This document shows, in pieces, positions 18,914-28,327 of a DNA stretch of 64,000 nucleotides. The notes below the pieces were generated by a model that had not been told where the DNA came from, ran no database searches, and saw only the letters and a program-made list of their open reading frames with translations. Within the stretch, counting starts at the first letter, position 1, and the number at the start of each line of letters is the position of its first letter. Source of the stretch: JBFFMO01 sp041390025 (lineage in GTDB: Bacteria > Myxococcota_A > Bradymonadia > Bradymonadales > Bradymonadaceae); NCBI GenBank assembly GCA_041390025.1, contig JAWKQR010000002.1, forward strand, positions 212,185 to 276,184, given 5' to 3'. The position numbers and the translations under genes are program-made.

Positions 18914-19395
18914 AACTAACACCGAAAAATCTAAAAGTGGTCGTGTTTCCTGAGCGCGAGGGGATGCTGTCGCCCATCGGCCACGACCTCGCGATCGTGG
19001 CGACGCAGCTAACAGGGACGCTCGACGGCGACAAGATCGTGGTCGAGTTTGACCCCAAGGGTCTAAAAGTGTTGGGCAATTTCAGCGGTGGCCGCATCGA
19101 CGAATCCACACCAGGCGACAAAGACAAACGCAAGATCGAAGACAACATGTTGTCCGACGTCCTCGAGACGAAGCGTCACACCTCGATTCGTTTTGAGGGA
19201 AGTCGTGAAGGCTCGCGTGTGACCGGGAAATTGTCGCTGCACGGCGTGACGAAGGATGTATCGGCCGATGTGGTCGATGGCGTATGCCGATTTGTTCTGC
19301 ACCAGCCTGACTACAACATCACGCCGTACAAGGCGTTCTTGGGTCAGCTTCGCATCAAAGCCGACGTGCGCGTCGAAGTGACTCTGATGACATGA
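18907..19395 (+). CDS. YceI-family lipocalin-like protein
   Basis: A 162-residue protein with YceI features: SPIGHDLAIVATQLTG near the N terminus, DVLETKRHTSIRFEG in the centre and GKLSLHGVTKDVSADV before the C terminus. The family binds isoprenoids or other hydrophobic ligands in a barrel. There is no signal peptide, unlike the periplasmic E. coli YceI. The start is TTG 18907, supported by GGAGG at 18896-18900, and overlaps the TPM gene by 7 bases. The stop overlaps mobA by 4 bases (ATGA), so the three genes are translationally coupled. Confidence 0.85.
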   Translation: MVELTPKNLKVVVFPEREGMLSPIGHDLAIVATQLTGTLDGDKIVVEFDPKGLKVLGNFSGGRIDESTPGDKDKRKIEDNMLSDVLETKRHTSIRFEGSREGSRVTGKLSLHGVTKDVSADVVDGVCRFVLHQPDYNITPYKAFLGQLRIKADVRVEVTLMT

Positions 19396-19952
19396 GTTTG
19401 CTCGGCGTTGTACTCAACGGCGGGCAATCCTCCCGGATGGGCGTCTCCAAAGGCGACTTGCGGCTTGGGGACGAAACGCTGATTGAGCGCATGGTTCGTT
19501 TGCTAGAACCTGCCTGCGATGAGGTCGTCGTCAGCGTCGCTCGCGCCGACGAATCGAGCCCGTGGAAACAAATCCCCGACACCCACACAAATGTAGGGCC
19601 CCTTGCTGGTCTCATCGCCGTGCGCGATTTCGCTCAGGCATCGGGCTTCGACACGATTTTTGTGACGTCGTGTGACCTCTTTGGTTTTCAAACGGATTGG
19701 GTTTCAACCCTGCCGCAGGCGACCTCCGCGTTTTTCGACGACCGTTGGCAGCCGATGGTGTCCAAGTGGATGACCGCAGACCTTGAGTCGCTGGAGCCCA
19801 AAAACGTAGGCTTGTGGCGCGTCTTAGAGACGTTGGATGCGCGCCGCGTGCAGCCGCCCGCGACGTGGACCGACGCGTTCTCGATCAACACCCCTCACGA
19901 TTACGAACGAGCAAAACAATGCCTGCTGAATCATCCCGAACGCTACAGATAG
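19392..19952 (+). CDS. mobA: Molybdenum cofactor guanylyltransferase MobA
   Basis: A 186-residue nucleotidyltransferase. GVVLNGGQSSRMGVSKGDLR is the GTP-binding N-terminal loop (LAGGxSxRMGxxK, with Asp in place of the more usual Lys-xx pattern partners), THTNVGPLAGL the guanine site and FVTSCDLF the metal-binding Asp region. It attaches GMP to molybdopterin to make the guanine-dinucleotide cofactor. ATG 19392 overlaps yceI by 4 bases, and its end overlaps fdhD by 34 bases. With fdhD and the molybdoenzyme at 22277 it forms a small molybdoenzyme-maturation set. Confidence 0.85.
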   Translation: MSLLGVVLNGGQSSRMGVSKGDLRLGDETLIERMVRLLEPACDEVVVSVARADESSPWKQIPDTHTNVGPLAGLIAVRDFAQASGFDTIFVTSCDLFGFQTDWVSTLPQATSAFFDDRWQPMVSKWMTADLESLEPKNVGLWRVLETLDARRVQPPATWTDAFSINTPHDYERAKQCLLNHPERYR

Positions 19953-20749
19953 TCCGATGGGCTGGAGGCTTCCAGAGCGCGCAGGATTGCGTTGTGACCG
20001 AGGAGCCTTTGGAGATTCGGCTTGGCTACCAAAGCCCGAGAGGGCGGACGCAGCATTCCGTGTCGATCACGATGCGCACACCCGGGGACGATTTTTCGTT
20101 GGCTGCCGGGTTTTTATTTTCCGAAGGCATCTTGCGCCGGGCCGCGGACATTCAGGACATTGTGTGGTGTGGCGATGGCAGGAATACGAACGTGGTGCGC
20201 GTCGAGCTTGCCGATGACGTCAAACCGGATCTCAAACGACTGCAGCGCCATGTCTACACGACGTCGAGCTGTGGCGTATGCGGCAAGACCTCGCTGGAGG
20301 CCCTCGAGCTTCAGGGCTGGGAGCCCGTGCCAACAACACAGACGGTTGATCCTAGAGTTCTTGTCGGCCTTCCAGACCGATTGCGCGAGCAGCAATCGTT
20401 GTTCTCGGACACGGGCGGATTGCACGCGGTGGGCGAATTCGATCGCGACGGGCGCCTGTTGGCGATTTGCGAGGATGTGGGCCGGCACAACGCACTCGAC
20501 AAATTGGTCGGCGCGCACATTCGACAAGGTCGCGTCGGAATTGAAGGCGCGGTGGTGGTGCTTAGCGGTCGTGCGAGTTTTGAATTGCTTCAGAAGGCCG
20601 TGGCGGCGCGCTGCGAGGTCGTGGCCGCAGTGGGTGCGCCGTCGTCACTGGCGGTCGAGCTGGCGCAAACCTATGGGATCACGCTCGCTGGATTTGTGCG
20701 TTCGGGCAGGATGAACGTGTACGCCCATCCTGCGCGATTGGGCGGCTGA
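19919..20749 (+). CDS. fdhD: Formate dehydrogenase accessory sulfurtransferase FdhD
   Basis: A 276-residue protein. Family marks: EEPLEIRLGY, the Met-cofactor stretch TPGDDFSLAAGFLFSEGIL, the sulfur-carrying SSCGVCGKTS, TGGLHAVGEF, EDVGRHNALDKLVG and a C-terminal SSLAVELAQTYGITLAGFVR. FdhD passes sulfur from IscS to the molybdenum cofactor of formate-dehydrogenase-type enzymes. ATG 19919 lies inside mobA (34-base overlap). The likely client is the YdeP-type enzyme at 22277, separated by a lipoprotein gene. Confidence 0.92.
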   Translation: MPAESSRTLQIVRWAGGFQSAQDCVVTEEPLEIRLGYQSPRGRTQHSVSITMRTPGDDFSLAAGFLFSEGILRRAADIQDIVWCGDGRNTNVVRVELADDVKPDLKRLQRHVYTTSSCGVCGKTSLEALELQGWEPVPTTQTVDPRVLVGLPDRLREQQSLFSDTGGLHAVGEFDRDGRLLAICEDVGRHNALDKLVGAHIRQGRVGIEGAVVVLSGRASFELLQKAVAARCEVVAAVGAPSSLAVELAQTYGITLAGFVRSGRMNVYAHPARLGG

Positions 20750-20816
20750 ATTGCGGAAGTTGCTTGCCGTCCGGACTGCGCGATACTATCGAGCGATCAA
20801 GTTTCTTGGAGAGCTC

Positions 20817-22268
20817 ATGCAACGAATCGGCCTAGTATTCGCACTTTTTCTGGCCTCTTGTACGTACGACGCACCGTCGGAGATTACGTGTTCCGCTGGG
20901 GACAGCCGCGACGGGTTTTCGTGTGTGGATGGGTATTGGGTCGGCGCGGTGCCAGGCCAAGACATGCCTGTGACCGACGCCGCTCAAGACGTCTCGGCGC
21001 CGGACCAAGGCGTTGACCAAAACACCTGCGTCCGCCCCACAGCGGCCGAATTTTGCGCGGCCCTTGGAAAGAATTGCGGCATGGTTAGTGGCGAAGATGC
21101 ATGCGGCGAATCGCGCACAGAGCTGTGTGGTACCTGCACCGCGCCAGACACATGCCAGGCAGACAACACATGCACGTGCGAGCCCGAGACGGACGAAATC
21201 TTCTGCAGTCGTCAAGGCAAAGACTGCGGTTCGTTAAGCGCGGATGACAATTGTGGTGCGGCGCGAACGGTCGATTGTGGAACGTGCGGCAACGGTGAGA
21301 CCTGCGGCGAGATGGCACCCAATGTGTGTGGGTGTCCGTGCCTGATCGACGGCGCCTGCGTAGCTGCAGACGCCATCAACCCCAACAATTCCTGTGAGAT
21401 TTGTGACCCCGAATCCAACGTGTCGGACTGGACGATTGCGACCGGCCGCGCGTGCAACGATGGTGATATGTGCACTGAAAACGACGTGTGCGACGCATCC
21501 GCCGCGTGTGCGGGAACGGCCAAAGATTGCAGCGGCGTGTCGACGGACTGCAAGACGGGCACATGCGACGCCGCGAATGGCAACTGTGTCGCTCAGCCAA
21601 AACCCGTGGGCACCGACTGCACCACCGATGCACTGACCTGCACGACCCAAGCGTGTGACGCCGCGGGCACGTGTCAAACTCAAACGGCCAATGGCACGTG
21701 TTTGATCGCGGGAACCTGTGTCAACAACGGGACACTCGACCCAACAAACTCGTGCCGCGGCTGCGATGCCGCGACAAGCCAAACCAACTGGACGCCCCGA
21801 AATGGTGCGTCCTGCGACGACGGCGTGGCGTGTACGGTCGGTGATGTGTGCGCCAACAGCACCTGCGCCGGTACATTGGAAGGGTGTTTCATCAACAACA
21901 CGTGTGTGGCCGACAAGACACCGCAGAGCGCGGGCAGCTGTTTCGTGTGCGACCCGTCGAACCCCACCACCTACACTCAGTTGCCGGCGAACTCGGCCTG
22001 TCCCGTCGAGGATTCGCTGACGTGCACGACACAAAGCTGCAACGCAGGCGGCACGTGCGACACAGTCATCGCGATGACCCATTGCGTCATCAACAACGCT
22101 TGTGTGACCGCAGGAACGCAGAACCCAGCGAACGTCTGTCAAACGTGCAATCCGGCGGTCTCGCAGACCGCCTGGAGCAACCGCACGAATGGCTTTGTCT
22201 GTGGCACGAGCACGTGTGCGTGCACCGACGGCACGTGTCAAAAGTCCAATGGCATGGTCTGTAACTAA
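20817..22268 (+). CDS. Cys-rich repeat lipoprotein
   Basis: A 483-residue protein with a lipoprotein signal (FALFLASC). After an acidic linker it is built of disulfide-rich repeats: early units of the type EFCAALGKNCGMVSGEDACG, then several longer units with the pattern C..DGVACTVGDVC...TCAGT and NSC..CD...S...W. Similar repeats occur in myxobacterial surface lipoproteins with metal- or ligand-binding scaffolds of unknown role. ATG 20817 has TTGGAGAG upstream. It sits between fdhD and the molybdoenzyme, on the same strand, with 8 bases to the latter; no functional link is established. Confidence 0.8.
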   Translation: MQRIGLVFALFLASCTYDAPSEITCSAGDSRDGFSCVDGYWVGAVPGQDMPVTDAAQDVSAPDQGVDQNTCVRPTAAEFCAALGKNCGMVSGEDACGESRTELCGTCTAPDTCQADNTCTCEPETDEIFCSRQGKDCGSLSADDNCGAARTVDCGTCGNGETCGEMAPNVCGCPCLIDGACVAADAINPNNSCEICDPESNVSDWTIATGRACNDGDMCTENDVCDASAACAGTAKDCSGVSTDCKTGTCDAANGNCVAQPKPVGTDCTTDALTCTTQACDAAGTCQTQTANGTCLIAGTCVNNGTLDPTNSCRGCDAATSQTNWTPRNGASCDDGVACTVGDVCANSTCAGTLEGCFINNTCVADKTPQSAGSCFVCDPSNPTTYTQLPANSACPVEDSLTCTTQSCNAGGTCDTVIAMTHCVINNACVTAGTQNPANVCQTCNPAVSQTAWSNRTNGFVCGTSTCACTDGTCQKSNGMVCN

Positions 22269-22276
22269 GGCTTCGG

Positions 22277-24541
22277 ATGTCTCAAACGCCTTCGGACGAT
22301 GGCGCACTCGAGCTTAGGGAGCCCGCCCACAAGGCCGGTGGGATCCCTGCAATCGTGTCCACCGCACGCCACATTCTGTCGAAATCCGGACCCATTAAGG
22401 GGACTCGTGCGTTGTTGCGAGTCAATCAGCTTGCAGGTTTTGATTGCCCAGGGTGCGCATGGCCCGATCCTGCGCACCGCACGACCACTGAGTTTTGCGA
22501 GAACGGCGCGAAAGCTGTGGCCGACGAGGTGATGAACGCCGACGTCGACCGCCGATTTTTTGCCCGATATTCCATCTCCGAACTTCAGCAACAGACCGAC
22601 CATTGGTTGAACAAACAGGGGCGGATTGCGGAGCCGATGGTGCGTCGGGGGGACCATTACGAGCCCATCGAGTGGTCGGTGGCGTTTTCGATGATCGCGC
22701 GCCACCTCAACCGAATGGACTCGCCGGATCGCGCCGTGTTCTACACATCGGGTCGGACGAGCAACGAGGCGGCGTTTTTGTACCAATTGTTTGTGCGCGA
22801 GCTCGGCACGAACAACATGCCGGATTGCTCGAACATGTGCCACGAATCGAGCGGCGTGGGACTTACAGAGGTCATCGGCATCGGCAAAGGCACTGTGCTT
22901 TTGGAGGATTTTGACAAGGCCGGTTTGATCATCGTGATGGGGCAAAATCCTGGAACAAATCATCCAAGGATGTTGACCGCGCTTCAAAGCGCCAAACGTC
23001 TTGGCGCCAAGATTGTGACCGTGAATCCGCTGCGTGAGGCCGGCAGCGAAGCGTTTATCCATCCGCAAGAAGTCTCGACACTGTTTGGAGCCGGGACGTC
23101 GTTGACGGATGTGTTTGTGCCGGTACGCGTCAACGGTGACGTCGCGTTTTTGAAAGCCGTGATGCGGCGTGTGCTTGAGCGGGACGACGAAAGTCCGGGC
23201 ATCGTTGCTCGCGAGTTTATTGCGAACAAGACTGCCGGTTGGTCCGAGTTTGAGGCCGATCTGCGGGGGAGCGATTTCGACGTGCTGGTGGCCGAGAGCG
23301 GCGTCGACGCCTCCATCATTGATGAAGTCTCTGCGCTTGTCGCGACGCACGACAACATCATCGTGTGTTGGGCGATGGGGCTGACCCAACAAAAGAACGG
23401 CGTCGCCAACATCCAAGAGGTCGCCAACCTCTTGTTGATGCGTGGCGCCATCGGAAAACCTGGTGCGGGTGCCTGCCCGGTTCGGGGGCACAGCAATGTT
23501 CAAGGCGACCGCACGGTTGGCATTGTGGAAAAGCCGAGCGCGAAGTTCCTAGATGCCATGGAGAAACATTTCGGAATCGCGATGCCACGCGAGCACGGGT
23601 TCGACACGGTCGCAGCCATCAAGGCGATGGCGCGCGGCGACGTCGACGTGTTTTTTGGGATGGGCGGCAACTTCTTGTCCGCGTCCCCCGACACCGAGTT
23701 CACGGCAGCGGCGCTGCAGCGCTGCAAACTGACCGTGCATGTCTCGACCAAACTCAATCGCTCGCACTTGGTCACGGGCGAGGATGCGCTCATTTTGCCG
23801 TGCCTTGGGCGATCCGAAATCGACATTCAAGACGGACCGCAGTTCGTGACGGTAGAAAACTCGATGGGCATCGTCCACGCCTCGCGTGGCGGGAACAAAC
23901 CCGCGTCATCATCGTTGATGAGCGAACCCGCGATCGTATGCGGACTCGCCCGTGCCACAACGCCCGAGTCGCCCATCGATTGGGAAGCGTTTGCGCGAAA
24001 CTACGATTTGGTTCGTGATGCCATCGAGGCATGCATCCCGGGGTTCGAGAACTACAACGCTCGTGTGCGCACTCCGGGCGGCTTTGCGCTTCCGAACGGT
24101 CCGCGCGAAGGTGTGTTTCCGACCCCAGACGGCAAGGCGCACTTCACGGTGCATCCGTTGCCATCACACGACCTACGCCCGGATGAATTGGTCATGATGA
24201 CGATTCGGACCCACGACCAGTACAACACAACCGTGTACGGCCTCGACGATCGTTACCGTGGCATCTATCAGGGACGGCGTGTGGTTTTGATGAATGCGTC
24301 GGACATGGCGAAACGTGGCATCGTGACGGGCCAACATGTGGACCTCGCCAGCCGCTTTGGCGATCAGATCCGGCACGCAGAGCGTTTTGTTGCTGTGCCT
24401 TATGAGATTCCCCCGGGATGTGCCGCGACCTACTTCCCCGAGGCCAACGTGCTCGTCGCCGTCGATAGCGTCGCCGATCGCAGCCACACGCCGACCTCCA
24501 AATACGTCGTCATCACCGTCACACCAAGCGCGTCGATCTGA
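22277..24541 (+). CDS. FdhF/YdeP-family molybdopterin oxidoreductase
   Basis: A 754-residue molybdoenzyme of the YdeP group. N-terminal FDCPGCAWPDP is the YdeP cysteine motif in place of the four-Cys Fe-S motif of formate dehydrogenase. SGRTSNEAAFLYQLF, NNMPDCSNMCHESSG and MGQNPGTNHPR are cofactor regions. GACPVRGHSNVQGDRTVGI and the C-terminal domain with DQYNTTVYGLDDRYRGI complete the fold. Substrate is unknown; E. coli YdeP is tied to acid resistance. The preceding mobA and fdhD genes could supply the bis-MGD cofactor and its sulfur. It is cytoplasmic, with no signal peptide. Confidence 0.92.
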   Translation: MSQTPSDDGALELREPAHKAGGIPAIVSTARHILSKSGPIKGTRALLRVNQLAGFDCPGCAWPDPAHRTTTEFCENGAKAVADEVMNADVDRRFFARYSISELQQQTDHWLNKQGRIAEPMVRRGDHYEPIEWSVAFSMIARHLNRMDSPDRAVFYTSGRTSNEAAFLYQLFVRELGTNNMPDCSNMCHESSGVGLTEVIGIGKGTVLLEDFDKAGLIIVMGQNPGTNHPRMLTALQSAKRLGAKIVTVNPLREAGSEAFIHPQEVSTLFGAGTSLTDVFVPVRVNGDVAFLKAVMRRVLERDDESPGIVAREFIANKTAGWSEFEADLRGSDFDVLVAESGVDASIIDEVSALVATHDNIIVCWAMGLTQQKNGVANIQEVANLLLMRGAIGKPGAGACPVRGHSNVQGDRTVGIVEKPSAKFLDAMEKHFGIAMPREHGFDTVAAIKAMARGDVDVFFGMGGNFLSASPDTEFTAAALQRCKLTVHVSTKLNRSHLVTGEDALILPCLGRSEIDIQDGPQFVTVENSMGIVHASRGGNKPASSSLMSEPAIVCGLARATTPESPIDWEAFARNYDLVRDAIEACIPGFENYNARVRTPGGFALPNGPREGVFPTPDGKAHFTVHPLPSHDLRPDELVMMTIRTHDQYNTTVYGLDDRYRGIYQGRRVVLMNASDMAKRGIVTGQHVDLASRFGDQIRHAERFVAVPYEIPPGCAATYFPEANVLVAVDSVADRSHTPTSKYVVITVTPSASI

Positions 24542-24615
24542 GCCGTACTTGTAGGATGTGTACGATTTGGTTACATTTCTGGGGTTAGTCACTCTGCTAT
24601 TTCGACGAGGAAACG

Positions 24616-26307
24616 ATGCGCACACGTGCGAATCTGCGATGGGTGTTGCCCCTGTTGGTCGCGACGGGTTGCACGGGAGAAATCGGGATCTTTGCCGATT
24701 CCATTCCTGAAGGCAGCAGTATTGGGGACAACCCGTCTAACCCATCGAATCCCTCGACACCGGCGGAGTTCCAGCACGCTGACCCGACGATGCGGCGGTT
24801 GACCTCGACCGAGTACCGCAACACCGTGCAGGACGTGCTTGGGGCTGGATACATGGTGCCCGAATCGCTTCCGCCCGATGCTGCGACCAACGGTTGGACC
24901 TCGATCGCGATGTCGAGCATCACTGTGTCGCCAAGCGGCGTGGACCAGTACGAAGCCGCGGGTTTTGAGCTCGCTGAACACGTCATCGGCACACCCACAC
25001 TTCGCAATGCCATTGTCCCGTGCGCGGACGGCAACCCGTTAGACCTCGCCTGCATGCGCCAGATGGTCGAGAACATCGGCCCGAAACTCTGGCGTCGACC
25101 GATGACCGAAATGGAGGTCAACGCCTACGCGCAGCCCGGGGCCATCGCCGCACAGACCTTGGGCAGCTTTGACGAGGGTGCGAAGTTCGCCCTTGCAGGT
25201 CTGCTGCAGTCGCCCAACTTCCTGTACCGCATCGAATATGGCGAGCCAGACCCCGAACGTCCCGGCTTGCGCAAGCTCACGGGCTACGAAGTTGCGTCGA
25301 AGTTGAGCTACCTGATTTGGGGAACCGTACCCAGCGAGTACACGCTCCAGTTGGCGCGCGACGGAAAGTTGTCGACGCCCGAACAGATTCGCGACGAGGC
25401 CGAGCGCATGCTCGCCGCACAGCAGGCCCGCGAGCACATGGGCGATTTTTGGGACGAGTACCTTGAGCTGACCCACCTTGAGACACAGGTCAAAGACAGC
25501 TTTGTCTATCCTGATTTCACCCCGGGGCTCGCCAGCGAAATGCGGCAAGAGACGCTGAAGTTCATGGAATACTTGGTGTTCGATGAGCGCGCGGACATGC
25601 GCGAGATGTTCACCTCGCGGACAACCTTTGTGAATCCTCGGCTCGCGGAGATTTATCGTCTGCCCGCCGAGCTCACGCCCGCGCGCGATTTTGAGCAGAT
25701 CGAGATGCCCGTGGATGCACATCGGCAGGGGATTCTTGGCCACGCCAGCATCCTGACGGTGCAGTCCCACGCGGTAGCTACCTCGCCGACGTACCGCGGA
25801 AAGTTCATCAAGACGGCGTTGTTATGCGACCCACCGCCGCCGCCGCCACCGAGCGTGGTCGCGGTGCTTCCTGAGCCCGATCCTAACGCGGGTGAGCAAA
25901 CCTTGCGGCAGCGGCTTGAAGGGTACTTCTCGGAGCCGTCGTGTGGCGCGTGCCATCAGCTGACGGACGTGATTGGCTTTTCGCTCGAGAGTTTCAACGC
26001 CATCGGCGGTTACCGTGAGCTCGACAACGGGCTGCCCATCGATACCACGGGCAACTACAACGGCACCGCGTTCGACGACATGAAGGGCTTTACGGACATC
26101 CTTGCCCAAGACCCCGAGGCGATGTCGTGCATGGCGCGACGTACGTATCGCCACGTGATGGGACACGTCGAGGACGAGAAAGACGAGCCGCTCGTCCAAG
26201 AAATCGAGGCAAAGTTTGTGGCCTCGGGTTACCGATTCAAAGAGCTGATGTTGGACATCGTGGGCAGTGAAGCGTTCCTGTGGGTTCGCGAGGAGGGAGC
26301 GCAATGA
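24616..26307 (+). CDS. DUF1592-family lipoprotein with c-type heme motif
   Basis: A 563-residue protein with a lipoprotein signal (LLVATGC). It has the DUF1587/1595/1592/1588/1585 series seen in planctomycetes and myxobacteria: MRRLTSTEYRNTVQDVLG, WRRPMTEMEV, LLQSPNFLYRIEYG with LSYLIWGT, GILGHASILTVQSH, and GFSLESFNAIGGYRE. CGACHQLTD supplies one CxxCH heme site. A Pro run interrupts DUF1588. ATG 24616 follows GAGGAAA. It overlaps the DUF1552 gene by 4 bases (ATGA). The pair is conserved and presumed to form a surface redox or polymer-degrading complex, but no activity is established. Confidence 0.9.
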   Translation: MRTRANLRWVLPLLVATGCTGEIGIFADSIPEGSSIGDNPSNPSNPSTPAEFQHADPTMRRLTSTEYRNTVQDVLGAGYMVPESLPPDAATNGWTSIAMSSITVSPSGVDQYEAAGFELAEHVIGTPTLRNAIVPCADGNPLDLACMRQMVENIGPKLWRRPMTEMEVNAYAQPGAIAAQTLGSFDEGAKFALAGLLQSPNFLYRIEYGEPDPERPGLRKLTGYEVASKLSYLIWGTVPSEYTLQLARDGKLSTPEQIRDEAERMLAAQQAREHMGDFWDEYLELTHLETQVKDSFVYPDFTPGLASEMRQETLKFMEYLVFDERADMREMFTSRTTFVNPRLAEIYRLPAELTPARDFEQIEMPVDAHRQGILGHASILTVQSHAVATSPTYRGKFIKTALLCDPPPPPPPSVVAVLPEPDPNAGEQTLRQRLEGYFSEPSCGACHQLTDVIGFSLESFNAIGGYRELDNGLPIDTTGNYNGTAFDDMKGFTDILAQDPEAMSCMARRTYRHVMGHVEDEKDEPLVQEIEAKFVASGYRFKELMLDIVGSEAFLWVREEGAQ

Positions 26308-27671
26308 AGAAGCTTCATTTGGACCGACGTAGCTTTCTTCGCGGTGCTGTAGGCGGCGCGGTGGCCACGATCGGCCTTCCCCCGCTCGAGGCGATGTTTA
26401 ACGAGTCCGGCAACGCACACGCCGATGGGACCGCGATCCCCAAACGATTTGGGGTGTTCTTTTGGGGCAACGGTGTGGTGCCCAATCGTTGGGTTCCAAC
26501 CGGCGAAGGCACCAACTGGACACCCAGCGAAGAGCTTCAGCCCCTTGTGGCTGCGGGTTTGCGTGATTACCTGACGGTGTGCTCGGGATTTGAGATCAAG
26601 ACGGGCAATCCGCGCGGCCACCACGCGGGCGCTGTGGGCATTTTGTCCGGCGCACCATTGATTCCACAAGATCCAGGCAACGCAGGTTACGCCTCGACGT
26701 TCTCGCGACCATCGATTGACCAAGTATTGGCGACACAGCTCAACCCCAACACGCGCTACCGCAGTGTGGAGTTCGGCGTGGACCGCCGTGTCACGACCGT
26801 CGAGGGCACGACCCTGCGCTACCTGTCGCACAACGGCCCCGACAACGCCAACCCGCCGGAGTACAGCCCGCATCGCATGTTCGAGAAGCTCTTTGGTGCT
26901 GGATTTGTGGAGCCTGGCGACCCAGCGGTCGATCCGCGTTTGGAGCTGCGACGCAACATCCTCGATGCCGTCAAAGACGACATGACGCGCCTGAACAAGA
27001 AACTCGGCGCGAATGACCGTGTTCGTATGGAACAGCATCTTGAGGGCGTACGCGCGCTGCAGAGCCGCCTGTTGCAGATCGAGAACGCACCGCCGCCACC
27101 CAACGCGTGCGCCATTCCAGCTGACCCCGGCGAAATCGGCGACGATACTGCCGAGAAGCAGCGGCAGCGCTCGCGTGCGCTGTCGGACCTGCTTGCGCTC
27201 GGTTTGGCCTGCGACGTCACGCGGGTTTGGTCGAACCTGTTCAACGGCAGTGTTTCGGGCACCTATTTCTGGGGTGTCGACCCGACGAACAGCTTCCATC
27301 AGCTGACGCACGACGAACCCGGCGACCAACCCAAGGTTCATTCCATCGTGATGTTCATCATGGAGGAGCTCGCCTACCTGCTCAACGCGCTCAAGAACAC
27401 GGAGGAGGGCGACGGAAACTTGCTCGACAGCTCGGTCATCTTGGCCTCGTCGGACTTGTCGTCGGGCCAGCGGCACTCCATCGATGAGTACCCGATCTTG
27501 GTCGCAGGCAAGGGCGGCGGCACTCTGCGTGGCAACATGCACGTGCGACAGCTGGGCGGCAATGCGTCGCGTGTCTTGTGGCAGTGCATGAAGTCCATGG
27601 ATGTCATCATGCCCGAGTTTGGCGTGGATGGCGGTCTGGTGCGCAGCGGTGTGCCCGAGATGGAAGCCTAA
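26304..27671 (+). CDS. DUF1552 Tat-exported protein
   Basis: A 455-residue protein with a Tat-like signal (DRRSFLRGAVGGAVATIGL) and the DUF1552 body: FGVFFWGNGV, GHHAGAVGILSG, RPSIDQVLA, the central NILDAVKDDMTRLNKKLGANDRV region and SSDLSSGQRHSIDEYPILVAG near the C terminus. The fold is related to the alkaline-phosphatase superfamily DUF1501 proteins. It is coupled to the DUF1592 gene by an ATGA overlap, so the two are probably made in equal amounts and exported. Tat export would fit a cofactor-bearing protein. Substrate unknown. Confidence 0.9.
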   Translation: MKKLHLDRRSFLRGAVGGAVATIGLPPLEAMFNESGNAHADGTAIPKRFGVFFWGNGVVPNRWVPTGEGTNWTPSEELQPLVAAGLRDYLTVCSGFEIKTGNPRGHHAGAVGILSGAPLIPQDPGNAGYASTFSRPSIDQVLATQLNPNTRYRSVEFGVDRRVTTVEGTTLRYLSHNGPDNANPPEYSPHRMFEKLFGAGFVEPGDPAVDPRLELRRNILDAVKDDMTRLNKKLGANDRVRMEQHLEGVRALQSRLLQIENAPPPPNACAIPADPGEIGDDTAEKQRQRSRALSDLLALGLACDVTRVWSNLFNGSVSGTYFWGVDPTNSFHQLTHDEPGDQPKVHSIVMFIMEELAYLLNALKNTEEGDGNLLDSSVILASSDLSSGQRHSIDEYPILVAGKGGGTLRGNMHVRQLGGNASRVLWQCMKSMDVIMPEFGVDGGLVRSGVPEMEA

Positions 27672-27673
27672 TT

Positions 27674-28327
27674 TTGCGCGTGGATATTTGGGCTACGCGA
27701 GCCTATTTCACGGGTGACCTCGATTGGCTGACGCCCGCCGACCAAGCCCGTGCGCAAGCCTACAGACACGACGGCGCCCGCGCACAGTTTGTGACAGGCC
27801 GTGCGTTGCTTCGTGACGTGCTGGAACGCCGGGGCCTCGACTACACATCTGTGGATCTCTCGCGTGAAAAACCCACCCATCCCGATACCTTCTTTAACCT
27901 TAGCCATGTTGACGGGTTCGTCGCGATCGCCTTGGCGTCTGAGGACGTCGGGTTGGACGTCGAGACGACCCATCGCGGCACCGACATCGACTTGGTCGGC
28001 AAACGCCAGTACACGCCTTCTGAGCTCGCCTGGATCGCCGCGAGTGACGACCCACGCCGGGCGTTCTTTCAGCTGTGGACGCTGAAAGAGGCGTATCTCA
28101 AACTGACCGGCGAGGGACTGCGTCGGAACACAAAAACGTTTGCGTTTGACCTGAGCCAGAGTCGGTTCGAGCCGCCACTCGACCGGCCTAAGAATGTCCA
28201 TTTTTGGCGCGTTAGCGTGGACGCATTTGAGCTTGCGGTTGCGGCAGCGATCCCGTTTGAACTGTCGTTTTGGTTGGACGGGGAGCCCGTCTTTCTTGAA
28301 GGACAGGCGCTGTCGGCTAGCCCTTGA
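27674..28327 (+). CDS. Sfp-type 4'-phosphopantetheinyl transferase
   Basis: About 217 residues. Family motifs: GRALLRDVL, FFNLSHVDGFVAIAL, VGLDVETTHR (metal-binding Asp/Glu) and WTLKEAYLKLTGEGL. It transfers phosphopantetheine from CoA to carrier-protein serines. The broad Sfp class commonly serves PKS and fatty acid ACPs, so the ACP at 14393 and the PKS ACP are likely targets. TTG 27674 has GGAAG upstream; GTG 27680 is an alternative. It starts 2 bases after the DUF1552 gene and overlaps the convergent permease gene by 11 bases. Confidence 0.9.
   Translation: MRVDIWATRAYFTGDLDWLTPADQARAQAYRHDGARAQFVTGRALLRDVLERRGLDYTSVDLSREKPTHPDTFFNLSHVDGFVAIALASEDVGLDVETTHRGTDIDLVGKRQYTPSELAWIAASDDPRRAFFQLWTLKEAYLKLTGEGLRRNTKTFAFDLSQSRFEPPLDRPKNVHFWRVSVDAFELAVAAAIPFELSFWLDGEPVFLEGQALSASP

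Noticed and set aside
22265..23503. Long antisense open frame opposite the YdeP-type enzyme
   Set aside because: Conserved molybdoenzyme motifs are on the plus strand; the antisense product looks like nothing known.
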